From positions 434,001 through 498,000 of the forward strand of contig NZ_JASXSZ010000002.1 of NCBI RefSeq assembly GCF_030315975.1: 64,000 nt of DNA, given 5' to 3'. Both the position numbers and the translations under genes were made by a program. Under the pieces are notes generated by a model. That model saw only the letters and a program-made list of their open reading frames with translations. It had not been told where the DNA came from and ran no database searches. Below, piece by piece: positions 1-9,337 of the stretch. This stretch comes from Microbacterium candidum (lineage in GTDB: Bacteria > Actinomycetota > Actinomycetes > Actinomycetales > Microbacteriaceae). Numbering within the stretch: position 1 is the stretch's first letter; each line of letters opens with the position of its first letter.

Positions 1-78
1 CGAGACGAAACGCGGTGGGCTTCCGAGAACAGCTCACTGCGTTTCGTCTCGTCGCTGGCGCTCCTCGCTCAACGACCC
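1..78. repeat. Family A palindromic repeat downstream of pulA
   Basis: GAGACGAAACGC (2-13) and GCGTTTCGTCTC (39-50) form an inverted pair, followed by CGCTCAACGACCC (66-78). It sits just beyond the pullulanase stop codon, so it may act as its transcription terminator. The same element recurs at 3684-3917, 11455-11530, 28846-28978, 48656-48689, 51893-52074 and 57597-57678. The copy is cut by the window edge. Confidence 0.8.
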
Positions 79-87
79 GCGGGGGGG

Positions 88-3000
88 TCAGCGCTGCTTC
101 TGCACCAGCACCGCCACCGTGCGTGCGGGCACCGAGACGGTTCCGGATGCCGCATCCCACGTCGTGGTCTTGACGACCGGGTCGGAGCCGTGCGCCTGCG
201 CATCCACGAGCTGGAAGTCGCGGCCCTGCAGCGAGCCGATCGTCTGCGTCGTCGCGTTCGGCGACGCGTTGAAGACGACGAGCGCACCCTTGAGCGCCGG
301 GTCGACGTCCGGCCCGATCAGGTCGTTGATGAGCATCACCACGACACCGGGCGTCGCCTGCGCGCCGCCGTTCGGGAACGACACCTTCTGCCGGATGAGA
401 TCGGCCGACCCCAGGCGCAGAAGCGCGACCTGCGAGCGGATGCGCAGGAGATCCATGGCACCTGCATCCGCCGCCTTCATGTCCGCCGGGCCCGGCTTCA
501 GCGCGGGGTCGGCGAGCAGCGGCGCCATGATCGGCCATTTGTCCTTGTTGTCCGCCGCCGGCGGGAGGCCCGAGCCGAACGTGTTCTGCTGGCCGGTCCA
601 GTCGATGCGGTTGAACCAGTCGCCGGAGTTGTAGCTGTTGCGGTCGAGCGACTTCGAACGGAGGAGCTCGGTGCCGGCCTGCCAGAACGACGGCGTCTGC
701 GACAGGGTGACCGTCGCGAGCTGCAGCGTGTTCATCCGCACCCGGTCGGCCATCGACGTGTTCCGCGGCAGCTTGAACACCGAGAGGTCGTACAGCGTCT
801 CGTTGTCGTGCGCGTCGACGTAGTTGACGACCTCGTCGGGCTGGTCGGCGTAGCCTGCGGCCTGCCCGTTGTAGTCGATCTGCGAACCCTGCTTGACGCT
901 GCCGTCCGAGGTCAGGAACGAGTACGACCGGAGGTTGCCGGCGAGCCCGAGCTTCACGAGGTCGGTGTCGTGGCCGAGTGCCATGAGCTGCTGCGCAGCG
1001 GAGCCGTTGATCGCGTCGCCGTTGGGGTCTGTCGCGAGGCCCGTTCCGAAGCCCTGGACGAAGGTCGAGCCTCCGTCGACGGGGCTGCCGCCGTGCACGG
1101 CATCGCGCAGCCGGTCGTTGAACGTGCCGATGCCGGTGCCGCCGAGCTGCCCCTGCGTCGCCTGCTCGAACAGTGCATTGTTCGCGACCTCGCCGAAGTT
1201 CCAGCCCTCGCCGTACAGGTAGATCGCCTTGCCGTCGACGCCGTCCTTCTTGAGCGTCAGGGCGTCCAGGGCCGACCGGATCGCCAGCATGTTGGCCTTG
1301 GACGCGTGCCCCATGAGGTCGAAGCGGAAGCCGTCGACCTTGTACTCCTTCGCCCCCAGGACGACGGAGTCGACCATGAGCTTCTGGGCGACGGCGTGCT
1401 CCGTCGCGACGTTCTGGCAGCAGGTCGAGGTCTCGACCGCGCCCGCCGCATCCAGTCGCTGGTAGTACCCGGGCACGACCTGGTCGAGCACGGAGGTGGA
1501 TGCCTCGCCTGACGCCGCGGTGTGGTTGAAGACCTGGTCGAGCACGACCTGCAGCCCCATCCCGTGCAGTGCGCCGACCATCTGCCGGAACTCCAACGTG
1601 CGCGATCCGCCGTCGGGGTCCACGGCGTAGGAGCCCTCGGGCGTCGAGTAGTGGAACGGGTCATAGCCCCAGTTGTAGCCGTCGGTGTCTGCCTGGGCCA
1701 TGACGCACGCCTGCTGGTCGGGGGATGCCGGGCCCATCGCCGCGAGGTCGCAGTTCGGGGTCGTCTGCTTCGAGCGGTCCTCCTGGATCGTCGCGAGGTC
1801 GAACGACGGCAGCAGGTGCACGGTGTTGATGCCCGCGGAGGCGAGTTCACGCAGGTGCTTCGTGCCCGCGCTGTCCTCGGTGAACGCGGAGTAGGTTCCG
1901 CGCTCCGCCGCCGGCACCGTCGTGTCGCCGATGGAGAAGTCGCGGATGTGGAGCTCGTAGATCGTGTGGTCGACCGGCTTCGCGACGACGGGAGACGGAG
2001 TCTTCCGCCACTGCGCGGGCTGCCAGTTCTGGTCGTCGAGGTCGACCGCGACGGAGCGCGTCGAGTTCGTGGTCAGGGCGACCGAGTACGGGTCGGTGAC
2101 CCGGTTGGTCTCGATCTTCCCGGTGGTCGGCGCGTAAACGGCGACCTCCCACAGGTATTCGCTGCCCTTGAGCGGCGCCTTCGCGGCGACGGTCCAGACA
2201 CCGGATGCGGCATCCCACCACGCCGCGTGGCGTGCCGGTTCGCCGGTCGCACCGGGCGCCCACGTCAGCAGCGTCGCGGTCTGCGCCGTCGGCGCCCACA
2301 GCCGGAACGTCGGCTGAGCGCCCTGGAAGGTGACGCCGAGGCCGGTCTTGCCGACGCCGGGCGCGTACAGATCGTCGAGCACGCCCGGGATCTGCACGCC
2401 GGTGAACGCGGAGAGCGCACCCGAACCGTCGCGCTGCGCGACGCGCAGCTGGCCCTTCAGGAGCTTCGCGACGGAGGCACGGTCCTGGCCGTCGACGTGC
2501 AGCGCCGTGTAGCCGGCGAGTGCGGGGAAGGTCGCCTTCTGTGCATCCGTGAGTCCGCCGGCGGTCTTCGTCAGCGAGACCGGGTCACCGCCGCCGGTGA
2601 CCGCGCCGTCCTTCGCATCGAGGGAGGCGGACGTCGAGCTGTAGAGCTGCCACGTGGCCGCGGCATCCTGCGATCCGAGGTTCGCCGGCCACGCGATGGT
2701 GGATGCGTCGACCCACTGGGCGCGCGACTCCCCGAGGCCGGGCAGCGGCGGGTCGGTCACGATGATCTGCAGCACATGGGTCGCGAGGGTGTAGCGGAAC
2801 GCGACCATCTTCCCGCCGGTCACGCTGAAGGTCAGGTTCGCCCCGCCGGCGACGCCGTCGGCGCCGTAGTTCTCGTTCCAGCTGAGATTGTGGGCGACCT
2901 TCACCTGGTACGACCCCGTCGGGATCTGATCGGTTGCGAACTCGTACACGCCGTCGTGGTCGCCGTCCGACATGAGGGTCGCGAGGCAGTCGGGCGCCCA

Positions 3001-3480
3001 GTCGGCGGCGCACCCGAGGCTCGCGTCGAACGAGCCGGGGAGGGTCACGATCGGGCCGTCATCCGTCGTCTGGGCGATGCCGGTGCGCGGGTCGAAGTAG
3101 AACGTGACCGGGCCGCCGGGGTGCGTCAGCGCGATGTTCGCGCCGCCGGGTGCGCCGTTCGCGCCGAAGTTGACGGTCCAGCTGCCGTCGATCGCGATCT
3201 TGTACTGGTAGCTGCCGGCGGGGAGCGTGAACGTTCCCGCCCAGATGCCATCGGCGCGCTTCGCCAGCTGCGCGGCGGTGCAGTCGGGCTGCCAGTCGCC
3301 GGGACATCCGATCTTCGAGTCGAGGTCGCCGGCGACCGTCACGGTCGAGTACGACGGGGTCGTGGATGCCGCCGCCGGGGACGCAGCGGGGGCGATCGCG
3401 ACGAGTCCTCCCGTAAGGGCGAGGACGGCGGTTGCGGACAGGGCGAGCGCGCGCCACGCGCGACGGAGTTGCTTCGACAC
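88..3480 (-). CDS. pulA: Secreted type I pullulanase (GH13 alpha-1,6-glucosidase)
   Basis: This 1130-aa enzyme should debranch alpha-1,6 links in pullulan, glycogen or starch outside the cell. A Sec signal peptide covers about residues 1-38 (basic start, hydrophobic core, AAAS). Two related starch-binding X25-type domains follow (about 45-140 and 145-235; both contain GSYQ.K and W..N.GA.G..GGAN). A CBM48-like region comes next, then the GH13 barrel. The pullulanase signature YNWGYDP is present. The catalytic residues fall at D721 (GFRFD), E758 (YGEGW) and D892 (DAHDN). The start is GTG with AGGAG five bases upstream. Two palindromic operators lie in the upstream region. It is a single gene with no sugar transporter beside it in this window. 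The domain set and intact catalytic triad make the call secure. Confidence 0.95.
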   Translation of the reverse strand: MSKQLRRAWRALALSATAVLALTGGLVAIAPAASPAAASTTPSYSTVTVAGDLDSKIGCPGDWQPDCTAAQLAKRADGIWAGTFTLPAGSYQYKIAIDGSWTVNFGANGAPGGANIALTHPGGPVTFYFDPRTGIAQTTDDGPIVTLPGSFDASLGCAADWAPDCLATLMSDGDHDGVYEFATDQIPTGSYQVKVAHNLSWNENYGADGVAGGANLTFSVTGGKMVAFRYTLATHVLQIIVTDPPLPGLGESRAQWVDASTIAWPANLGSQDAAATWQLYSSTSASLDAKDGAVTGGGDPVSLTKTAGGLTDAQKATFPALAGYTALHVDGQDRASVAKLLKGQLRVAQRDGSGALSAFTGVQIPGVLDDLYAPGVGKTGLGVTFQGAQPTFRLWAPTAQTATLLTWAPGATGEPARHAAWWDAASGVWTVAAKAPLKGSEYLWEVAVYAPTTGKIETNRVTDPYSVALTTNSTRSVAVDLDDQNWQPAQWRKTPSPVVAKPVDHTIYELHIRDFSIGDTTVPAAERGTYSAFTEDSAGTKHLRELASAGINTVHLLPSFDLATIQEDRSKQTTPNCDLAAMGPASPDQQACVMAQADTDGYNWGYDPFHYSTPEGSYAVDPDGGSRTLEFRQMVGALHGMGLQVVLDQVFNHTAASGEASTSVLDQVVPGYYQRLDAAGAVETSTCCQNVATEHAVAQKLMVDSVVLGAKEYKVDGFRFDLMGHASKANMLAIRSALDALTLKKDGVDGKAIYLYGEGWNFGEVANNALFEQATQGQLGGTGIGTFNDRLRDAVHGGSPVDGGSTFVQGFGTGLATDPNGDAINGSAAQQLMALGHDTDLVKLGLAGNLRSYSFLTSDGSVKQGSQIDYNGQAAGYADQPDEVVNYVDAHDNETLYDLSVFKLPRNTSMADRVRMNTLQLATVTLSQTPSFWQAGTELLRSKSLDRNSYNSGDWFNRIDWTGQQNTFGSGLPPAADNKDKWPIMAPLLADPALKPGPADMKAADAGAMDLLRIRSQVALLRLGSADLIRQKVSFPNGGAQATPGVVVMLINDLIGPDVDPALKGALVVFNASPNATTQTIGSLQGRDFQLVDAQAHGSDPVVKTTTWDAASGTVSVPARTVAVLVQKQR

Positions 3481-3538
3481 TGAGGCTCCTGGGGGGATCG
3501 GTTCCTCAGGAGGCTAGCCCGCAGATGCAGCAGACCGC

Positions 3539-3612
3539 AAGCGCTTACATGGCTTGTTCTTAACGTTTCCTTGACGCACTGTCATAGCCAGTTCCCAGAA
3601 TCGCAAGCGCTT
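3539..3612 (-). promoter_or_regulatory. Pair of LacI-type operators upstream of pulA
   Basis: Two identical 8-bp palindromes AAGCGCTT, each within GCAAGCGCTT, lie at 3539-3546 and 3605-3612, with centres 66 bp apart. The form matches operators of sugar-responsive LacI-family repressors. A weak minus-strand promoter (TATGAC, 17 nt, TTAAGA) can be placed between them, so looping repression by a maltodextrin regulator encoded elsewhere is plausible. Confidence 0.6.
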
Positions 3613-3683
3613 CCAGCATCCCGTGCGGGTCGTTGGACGAGCTCGCGAGTGGAACCGCAGCCAGCCGATCTCGTGACGTCACC

Positions 3684-3917
3684 ACGTTTCGTCTCGGTCG
3701 TTCCTCCCTCGCTCAACGACCCGCGAGGAGTCACCGTACGGGTCGTTGAGCGAGCGCAGCGAGACGAAACGCAGCTCACCCGTGCCGGTCGTTGAGCGAG
3801 CGAAGCGAGACGAAACGCAGAAGACGAAACGCGGTGAGCCGATCTCGTCACGGTCACCGCGTTTCGTCTCGGTCGTTCCTCCCTCGCTCAACGACCCGCG
3901 AGTCGCTCAACGACCGA
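3684..3917. repeat. Cluster of family A repeats between prpC and pulA
   Basis: At least four partial or complete copies in both orientations occur here: 3684-3722, 3741-3773, 3787-3820 and 3822-3898, with a remnant at 3903-3916. Units combine GGTCGTTGAGCGAG, GAGACGAAACGC and their complements. It begins just after the prpC stop, so it could terminate the prp operon. Confidence 0.85.
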
Positions 3918-3923
3918 TGGTCA

Positions 3924-5084
3924 TCAGCCGGCGGCCTCCGCAGGGCGGTCGACCGTCGCCGCGAAATCCGGGACGTAGCCCTCGATGTGCCGCTCGTCGA
4001 CGCCGTTGTACTCGGACAGCGGGCGGATGAGGGCGTTGGACGCGGCCTGCTCCATGATGTGCGCGGTCCACCCGGTGACACGCGCGGCGACGAACAGCGG
4101 CGTGAAGGTCAGGGTGTCGAAGCCCATCAGGTGGTACGCCGGGCCCGACGGGTAGTCGAGATTCGGGTAGATGCCCTTGCGAGAGACGAAGTCGGCCTCG
4201 AGCGTGTCATAGAGCTCCGCGAGCTCCTGCGCGTCGTAGTGCTCGACGAGCGTGTCGAGCGCGGCCTTCATCGTCGGGACGCGCGAGTCGCCGTGCTTGT
4301 AGACGCGGTGGCCGAAGCCCATGATCTTGCGCTTCGACGCGAGCGCCTCGTCCAGCCACGGCCCGACGTTCGACGCCGTCCCGATCTCGTCGAAGATGTG
4401 CATGACGGCCTCGTTGGCCCCGCCGTGCAGCGGGCCCTTCAGGGCGCCGATAGCACCGACGACCGCGGAGTACAGGTCGGCCGTCGTCGACGCGATCACG
4501 CGCGCGGTGAACGTCGACGCGTTGAACGAGTGCTCCGCGTACAGGATCATCGACACGTTGAACGCCCGCGCGACGACCGAATCCGGCTCCTCGCCGAAGG
4601 TCATCCAGAGGAAGTTGTGCGAGTAGTCGAGGTCGTCGCGCGGCTCGACGATGCCCTGCCCGCGGCGACGGCGCTGGTCGTACGCGACCATCGCCGGGAT
4701 CTTCGCGAACAGCAGACGCGACTTCTCGAGATCCGACTCGCGCGAGTTGTCGTAGGCAGCCGGGTCGGAGGCGCCGAGCACCGACACCGCGGTGCGCACG
4801 ACGTCCATCGGGTGGGCCTCGAGCGGCAGCAGGTCGATCGCCGCGATGATCTCCGGGTCGAGCGTGCGGTGCGAGCGCTCGTACGCGACGAGCTCCGCCA
4901 GCTGCTCGTCGGTCGGCAGCTCGCCGTTCCACAGCAGGTACGCGACCGCCTCGAACGGCTGGGTCGCCGCGAGCTCCTGCACCGGGTACCCGCGGTACAG
5001 CAGCGAGTTGGTGTCGGGGTTGACCTTGCTGATCGCCGTGTAGTCGACGACGACTCCGGCGAGGCCCTTCTTGATGTCGGTCAT
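3924..5084 (-). CDS. prpC: 2-methylcitrate synthase / citrate synthase
   Basis: This 386-aa protein of the citrate synthase family condenses propionyl-CoA with oxaloacetate to 2-methylcitrate. Family motifs are visible: the N-terminal GLAGVVVDYTAIS stretch, HGGANEAV, MGFGHRVYK and the C-terminal RPLSEYNG. Length is normal for the short bacterial type. The ATG lies one base after the prpB stop, with GAAGGA upstream inside prpB, so it is co-translated in the gntR-prpD-prpB-prpC operon. That context favours methylcitrate over citrate as product, although such enzymes often make both. Confidence 0.93.
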   Translation of the reverse strand: MTDIKKGLAGVVVDYTAISKVNPDTNSLLYRGYPVQELAATQPFEAVAYLLWNGELPTDEQLAELVAYERSHRTLDPEIIAAIDLLPLEAHPMDVVRTAVSVLGASDPAAYDNSRESDLEKSRLLFAKIPAMVAYDQRRRRGQGIVEPRDDLDYSHNFLWMTFGEEPDSVVARAFNVSMILYAEHSFNASTFTARVIASTTADLYSAVVGAIGALKGPLHGGANEAVMHIFDEIGTASNVGPWLDEALASKRKIMGFGHRVYKHGDSRVPTMKAALDTLVEHYDAQELAELYDTLEADFVSRKGIYPNLDYPSGPAYHLMGFDTLTFTPLFVAARVTGWTAHIMEQAASNALIRPLSEYNGVDERHIEGYVPDFAATVDRPAEAAG

Positions 5085-5085
5085 G

Positions 5086-5988
5086 TCAGTCCTTCGTGAT
5101 GGTGAAGTTGAAGACGCTGGTGTCGAAGCGGTTGTACTGCTCGTAGTCGATCAGATCGTAGAGGTCGGCGCGGTGCTGCATCTGGTCGAGGAGCCCGGTG
5201 AGGTGCCCCTCCTCCGTCAGCGTGTCGAGCGCGCGGCCAGCCGCGCCCATCGCCATGCGCAGCAGCGAGACCGGCCAGATGACGATGTTCACGCCGACGT
5301 CGCGCAGCTGGTCGACCGTGAAGAGATCGGACTTCCCGAACTCCGTCATGTTCGCGAGGATCGGGACGTCCACCGCCGCGCGCACCGCCGCGAACTCCTC
5401 GAGCGTGCGCATCGCCTCGGGGAAGATCGCATCCGCCCCCGCGTCCACGAGCGCGCGGGCGCGGTCGGTCGCCGCGTCCAGCCCCGACACCGCGCGGATG
5501 TCGGTGCGCGCCATGACGAGGAAGTTCGGGTCGCGACGCGCGTCCACGGCGGCGCGGATGCGGCCTGCCGCCGTGCCGAGGTCGACGACCTCCTTGCCGT
5601 CGAGGTGCCCGCAGCGCTTGGGGTTGACCTGGTCCTCGATGTGGAGGCCCGCGAGCCCCGCATCCTCGAGCGTCTGAACGGTGCGGGCGACGTTCATCGG
5701 CTCGCCGAACCCGGTGTCCGCGTCGATGATCGCCGGGAGGTCTGTCATCCGGGCGATCTGCTGACCGCGAGCGGCGACCTCGGTGAGCGTCGTCAGGCCG
5801 ATGTCCGGGAGCCCCATGTCGGCGGACAGGACGGCGCCGGAGATGTAGACGCCCTCGAACCCCTTGCGCTCGATGAGCCGCGCCGACAGCGGATTGAACG
5901 CACCGGGGAACCGGAGCAGCTCGCCGGTGGCGAGCCGCTCGCGGAACGCCCGGCGCTTCTCATGCGCCGGCACCTGGGAGTACAGCAT
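5086..5988 (-). CDS. prpB: Methylisocitrate lyase
   Basis: This 300-aa enzyme of the isocitrate lyase/PEP mutase superfamily splits 2-methylisocitrate to pyruvate and succinate, the last step of the methylcitrate cycle. Supporting motifs are GAFNPLSA, YISGA, the metal-binding DADTGFGEP and the catalytic KRCGH, with the Cys present. The start codon overlaps the prpD stop by one base (TGATG) and the gene ends one base before prpC, so expression is tightly coupled. Confidence 0.95.
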   Translation of the reverse strand: MLYSQVPAHEKRRAFRERLATGELLRFPGAFNPLSARLIERKGFEGVYISGAVLSADMGLPDIGLTTLTEVAARGQQIARMTDLPAIIDADTGFGEPMNVARTVQTLEDAGLAGLHIEDQVNPKRCGHLDGKEVVDLGTAAGRIRAAVDARRDPNFLVMARTDIRAVSGLDAATDRARALVDAGADAIFPEAMRTLEEFAAVRAAVDVPILANMTEFGKSDLFTVDQLRDVGVNIVIWPVSLLRMAMGAAGRALDTLTEEGHLTGLLDQMQHRADLYDLIDYEQYNRFDTSVFNFTITKD

Positions 5989-7505
5989 CAGAACAGGCCC
6001 TTGGGCGCCGGCGCGAGGGCCAGCACGCCGAGCTTCGCGACGATCGACAGCTCGCGCACCTCTTCGGGGGTGAGCTCGGGCAGGCGCTGGGCGAGCTCGA
6101 GGAAGCGCTCGATCTCCTCGGCCTCGAGCACGGGCTCGGCGAGCGTGCGGAACTTCCGGATGTAGTCCTCACGGGCGAACGGGCGCGCACCGAGCGGGTG
6201 GGCGTCGGCGACGGCGATCTCGTCGACGAGCTCGGTGCCGTCGGCGAAGTGGATGACGACGCGGCCGCCGAACGCCTTCTCCGCCGGGTCCTCCGAGTGG
6301 TAGCGGCGCGTCCACTCCGCGTCCTCGGCCGTGGTGATCTTGTTCCACAGCGCGACGGTGTCGGGTCGTCCGGCGCGCTCGGGCGCGTACGAGTCGACGT
6401 GGTGCCACGCGCCGTCCTGCAGGGCGACCGCGAAGATGTACGGGATCGAGTGGTCGAGCGTCTCGCGGGATGCCGTCGGGTCGTACTTCTGCGGGTCGTT
6501 CGCGCCGGAGCCGATCACGTAGTGCGTGTGGTGCGACGTGTGCAGCACGATCGACTCGATGTTCGGGATGTCGACGCCCTTGTTGTGGAGCTTGCGGGCG
6601 AGGTCGATCCACGCCTGCGCCTGGTACTCCGCGGAGTGCTCCTTCGTGAACGAGTCGAGGATCGCGCGCTTGGGCTCGCCTTCGGCGGGCAGCGGCACGT
6701 CGTACGAGGCGTCGGGACCGTCCAGCATCCAGGCGACGACGCCGTCCTCGCCCTCGTAGATCGGCGACGGGGACGTCTCGCCGCGCATGGCCCGGTCGAC
6801 CGCCTCGACGGCCATCTTTCCGGCGAACGCCGGGGCGAAGGCCTTCCACGTGGAGATCTCACCCTTGCGCGACTGTCGGGTGGCGGTCGTGGTGTGCAGC
6901 GCCTGCCCGACCGCCTGGTAGATGGTCTCGGCGTCGAGGCCGAGGAGCGTGCCGATGCCCGCGGCCGCGGACGGGCCGAGGTGCGCGACGTGGTCGATCT
7001 TGTGCTTGTGCAGGCTGATCGCGCGCACGAGGTCCATCTGGATCTCGTAGCCGGTCGCGATGCCGCGCACGAGCTGCGCACCGCCGAGGCCGACGTGCTG
7101 CGCGACCGCGAGGATCGGCGGGATGTTGTCACCCGGGTGCGAGTACTCGGCCGCGAGGAACGTGTCGTGGTAGTCGAGCTCGCGCACGGCGACGCCGTTG
7201 GCCCACGCCGCCCACTCCGGCGACGTGCGGCGCTCGAGGGTGCAGCCGAAGATCGTGGCGCCCTCGCCGCCGACCGAGACGGGGTGGTCGAGCGCCTGCT
7301 GGCGCGCGGCGCTCACGGGCGCGCGCGTGAGGGATGCGGCAGCGACGGAGGCGTTGTCGATGACGCGGTTGATGATCATGTCGACGACGTCGGCGTCGAC
7401 CTCGACCGGGTCCGTCGCGACGCGGGCGATCGTCCAGGCGAGCTGGCCTTCGCGGGCCAGGTTCTCGTCGCTGCGATGCACGCGGAGGTGGTGCGTGACG
7501 GTCAT
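5988..7505 (-). CDS. prpD: 2-methylcitrate dehydratase
   Basis: This 505-aa protein of the MmgE/PrpD family removes water from 2-methylcitrate on the way to 2-methylisocitrate. Evidence is the family pattern ([49 protein letters not shown] split across the protein) and the position directly ahead of prpB and prpC. ATG start with AAGGAG just upstream. It is the first structural gene after the GntR regulator, 47 bp downstream of it. Confidence 0.94.
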   Translation of the reverse strand: MTVTHHLRVHRSDENLAREGQLAWTIARVATDPVEVDADVVDMIINRVIDNASVAAASLTRAPVSAARQQALDHPVSVGGEGATIFGCTLERRTSPEWAAWANGVAVRELDYHDTFLAAEYSHPGDNIPPILAVAQHVGLGGAQLVRGIATGYEIQMDLVRAISLHKHKIDHVAHLGPSAAAGIGTLLGLDAETIYQAVGQALHTTTATRQSRKGEISTWKAFAPAFAGKMAVEAVDRAMRGETSPSPIYEGEDGVVAWMLDGPDASYDVPLPAEGEPKRAILDSFTKEHSAEYQAQAWIDLARKLHNKGVDIPNIESIVLHTSHHTHYVIGSGANDPQKYDPTASRETLDHSIPYIFAVALQDGAWHHVDSYAPERAGRPDTVALWNKITTAEDAEWTRRYHSEDPAEKAFGGRVVIHFADGTELVDEIAVADAHPLGARPFAREDYIRKFRTLAEPVLEAEEIERFLELAQRLPELTPEEVRELSIVAKLGVLALAPAPKGLF

Positions 7506-7552
7506 GATGCTCCTTCGTTCTTCGAGCTTGTCTTCGGCGGATGTCGGGCGGG

Positions 7553-8185
7553 TCAGGGGGTGGTCTCGATGGCCGGGGCGTCGAGGATGCTCGCGAGCGC
7601 GTTGTGCAGGTGCACGTGCGTCGCATGGGCTGCGAGATCAGCGTCGCGCGTCGCGATCGCCTGCGCAATGAGGCGGTGCTCCGCGACGGACGCGGCGAGC
7701 CGCTCGGGCTTGTCGCGCGCGAGTCGGCGGACGCGCACGAGGTGGGTGCGGACGGTACGCAGGGCGGCGGCGAGGTACGCGTTGGATGCCGCGGCATCCA
7801 CCTGAGCGTCGAAGTCGGCGATGAGGGCGTAGTAGTCGTCCGCGGCGCCGAGGTCCGTCGAGGCGAAGGCGGACGCGAGCGCGGCGAAGGCTGCCGCATC
7901 CCCTCGGGTCGCCGCGATGCGGACGGCGGTCTCCTCGAGCGCGCGCCGCAGTTCGAACAGGTCGCGGATGTCGTCCGCGGCGAGGTCTGCGACGACCGTG
8001 AGCCGCGGCGAGATCTCGATGACGAGGCCGTCGGCGGCGAGGCGTCCGAGCGCTTCGCGGACGGGCGTGCGGCTGACGCCGAGGCGCGCCGCGAGCTCGA
8101 CCTCGGCGAGGGCGGCCCCGGGCGCGAGCGCGCCGGACTGGATCTCGTCGAGGAGCGCGCGGTACGTGCGGTCGCTCGCCCTCAT
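7553..8185 (-). CDS. GntR/FCD regulator of the propionate operon
   Basis: This 210-aa protein has an N-terminal GntR winged helix (about residues 1-70; [17 protein letters not shown] is the recognition region) and a C-terminal FCD ligand domain (about 80-200, with FELRRALE and the H-rich helix near HVHLHNA). I place the start at the ATG at 8185, which follows a G-rich ribosome site; a longer reading exists but runs through the control region. It leads the prp operon and should respond to a C3 or methylcitrate-type ligand. Two GTATAC-centred palindromes upstream are its likely operators. Confidence 0.88.
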   Translation of the reverse strand: MRASDRTYRALLDEIQSGALAPGAALAEVELAARLGVSRTPVREALGRLAADGLVIEISPRLTVVADLAADDIRDLFELRRALEETAVRIAATRGDAAAFAALASAFASTDLGAADDYYALIADFDAQVDAAASNAYLAAALRTVRTHLVRVRRLARDKPERLAASVAEHRLIAQAIATRDADLAAHATHVHLHNALASILDAPAIETTP

Positions 8186-8213
8186 GTGCACCCCCCTATT
8201 CACACCGACGTCA

Positions 8214-8273
8214 GTGTATACACATCTCACTCCTGAATGCCATTTGAGGGGCGATCTGGCCCGGACCGTATAC
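8214..8273. promoter_or_regulatory. Two GTATAC operators between gntR and the ABC exporter
   Basis: GTGTATACAC (8214-8223) is a perfect 10-bp palindrome, and CCGTATACAG centres on GTATAC at 8268-8273. Spacing between centres is about 52 bp. GTATAC-cored palindromes are typical for FCD-type GntR proteins, and the site abuts the gntR start, which suggests autoregulation. Confidence 0.6.
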
Positions 8274-8352
8274 AGATGCGACATATCGGCCGACGTCGAA
8301 ACGCACCCGTAAGGATTTCGTTTAGAACTTTCACAAGTTCCTGAAATCGGTG

Positions 8353-8358
8353 TACTCT
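8353..8358 (+). promoter_or_regulatory. -10 box for a leaderless exporter transcript
   Basis: TACTCT lies 7 nt before the ATG at 8366 and there is no Shine-Dalgarno sequence, so the mRNA probably begins at or next to the start codon. Confidence 0.5.
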
Positions 8359-8365
8359 CACGTTC

Positions 8366-9337
8366 ATGACCACAGTCATCCGCACGAGCGGACTCACCAA
8401 GCACTACGGCCGTGTGCACGCACTCGACGGCCTCGATCTCACGGTCGACGACGGTCAGGTGCATGGATTCCTCGGGCCCAACGGCGCCGGGAAGACCACG
8501 ACCATCCGCATCCTCCTGGGCCTGGCCCGCAAGACCGGCGGGGAGGTGAACGTCCTCGGAGAGGAGCCGTGGCACAACGCGCCGCGCCTGCACAAGCGCA
8601 TCGCGTACGTCCCCGGCGACGTCAGCGTCTGGCCGAACCTCTCCGGCGGCGAGGCGATCGACTTCCTCGCGCGCCTGCGCGGCGTGAAGACGAAGGATGC
8701 GGCGTACCGCGTCGAACGGGAGCGGCTCATGGCCGCGTTCCAGTTCGATCCGCGCAAGAAGGGGCGCGCGTACTCGAAGGGCAACAGGCAGAAGGTCGCG
8801 CTCATCGCGGCGTTCGCCGTCCCCGCCGACCTCTACATCCTCGATGAGCCGACGAGCGGTCTCGACCCGCTCATGGAGGTCGTGTTCCGCGACGAGGTCG
8901 AGCGCCTGCGCAAGGCCGGCGCCACGATCCTCCTCTCGAGCCACATCCTCTCCGAGGTCGAGCTCCTGTGCGACCGGGTCAGCATCATCCGCGCGGGGAA
9001 GGTCGTGGAGTCCGGCACGCTCGCGGAGCTCCGCCACCTCACCCGCACCGAGGTGTCGTTCGAGGCCGTCGACGACTCGGCGTTCGCCGGCATCCCGCAG
9101 GCGCACGACGGCTCGATCGAAGAGGGCCGCGCCCGGTTCACCGTCGACAGCGACGCGATTCCGGCCGTCCTGCCACTGCTGGCGCAGCGCAACGTCACGG
9201 GGCTCCGGATCGAGCCGCCCTCGCTCGAGGAGCTGTTCCTGCGTCACTACGGCGACGATCTCGCGGCGCTGCGCGCCGCCGAAGAGGAAGACGGCACGCG
9301 CGCCTCGCGCCGGGTCGCCGTGAAGGAGTCGAGATGA
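8366..9337 (+). CDS. ABC exporter ATP-binding protein, antibiotic-efflux type
   Basis: This 323-aa ATPase energises the membrane partner encoded immediately downstream. Walker A is GPNGAGKTTT (about residues 35-44). The signature region is YSKGNRQK, in which LSGGQ is replaced by YSKGN as is usual in this exporter subfamily. Walker B is LYILDEPTSGLDPL and the switch histidine is in SSHILSE. A C-terminal extension of about 90 residues follows. The stop overlaps the permease start by 4 bp. By family it resembles daunorubicin/tetronasin-type efflux pumps, but the substrate cannot be told from sequence. The start lacks a ribosome site and fits a leaderless mRNA. Confidence 0.9.
   Translation: MTTVIRTSGLTKHYGRVHALDGLDLTVDDGQVHGFLGPNGAGKTTTIRILLGLARKTGGEVNVLGEEPWHNAPRLHKRIAYVPGDVSVWPNLSGGEAIDFLARLRGVKTKDAAYRVERERLMAAFQFDPRKKGRAYSKGNRQKVALIAAFAVPADLYILDEPTSGLDPLMEVVFRDEVERLRKAGATILLSSHILSEVELLCDRVSIIRAGKVVESGTLAELRHLTRTEVSFEAVDDSAFAGIPQAHDGSIEEGRARFTVDSDAIPAVLPLLAQRNVTGLRIEPPSLEELFLRHYGDDLAALRAAEEEDGTRASRRVAVKESR

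Noticed and set aside
190-1512. Long plus-strand reading frame opposite pulA
   Set aside because: It is antisense to an intact pullulanase and has an Arg-rich composition typical of the complementary frame in high-GC genes.
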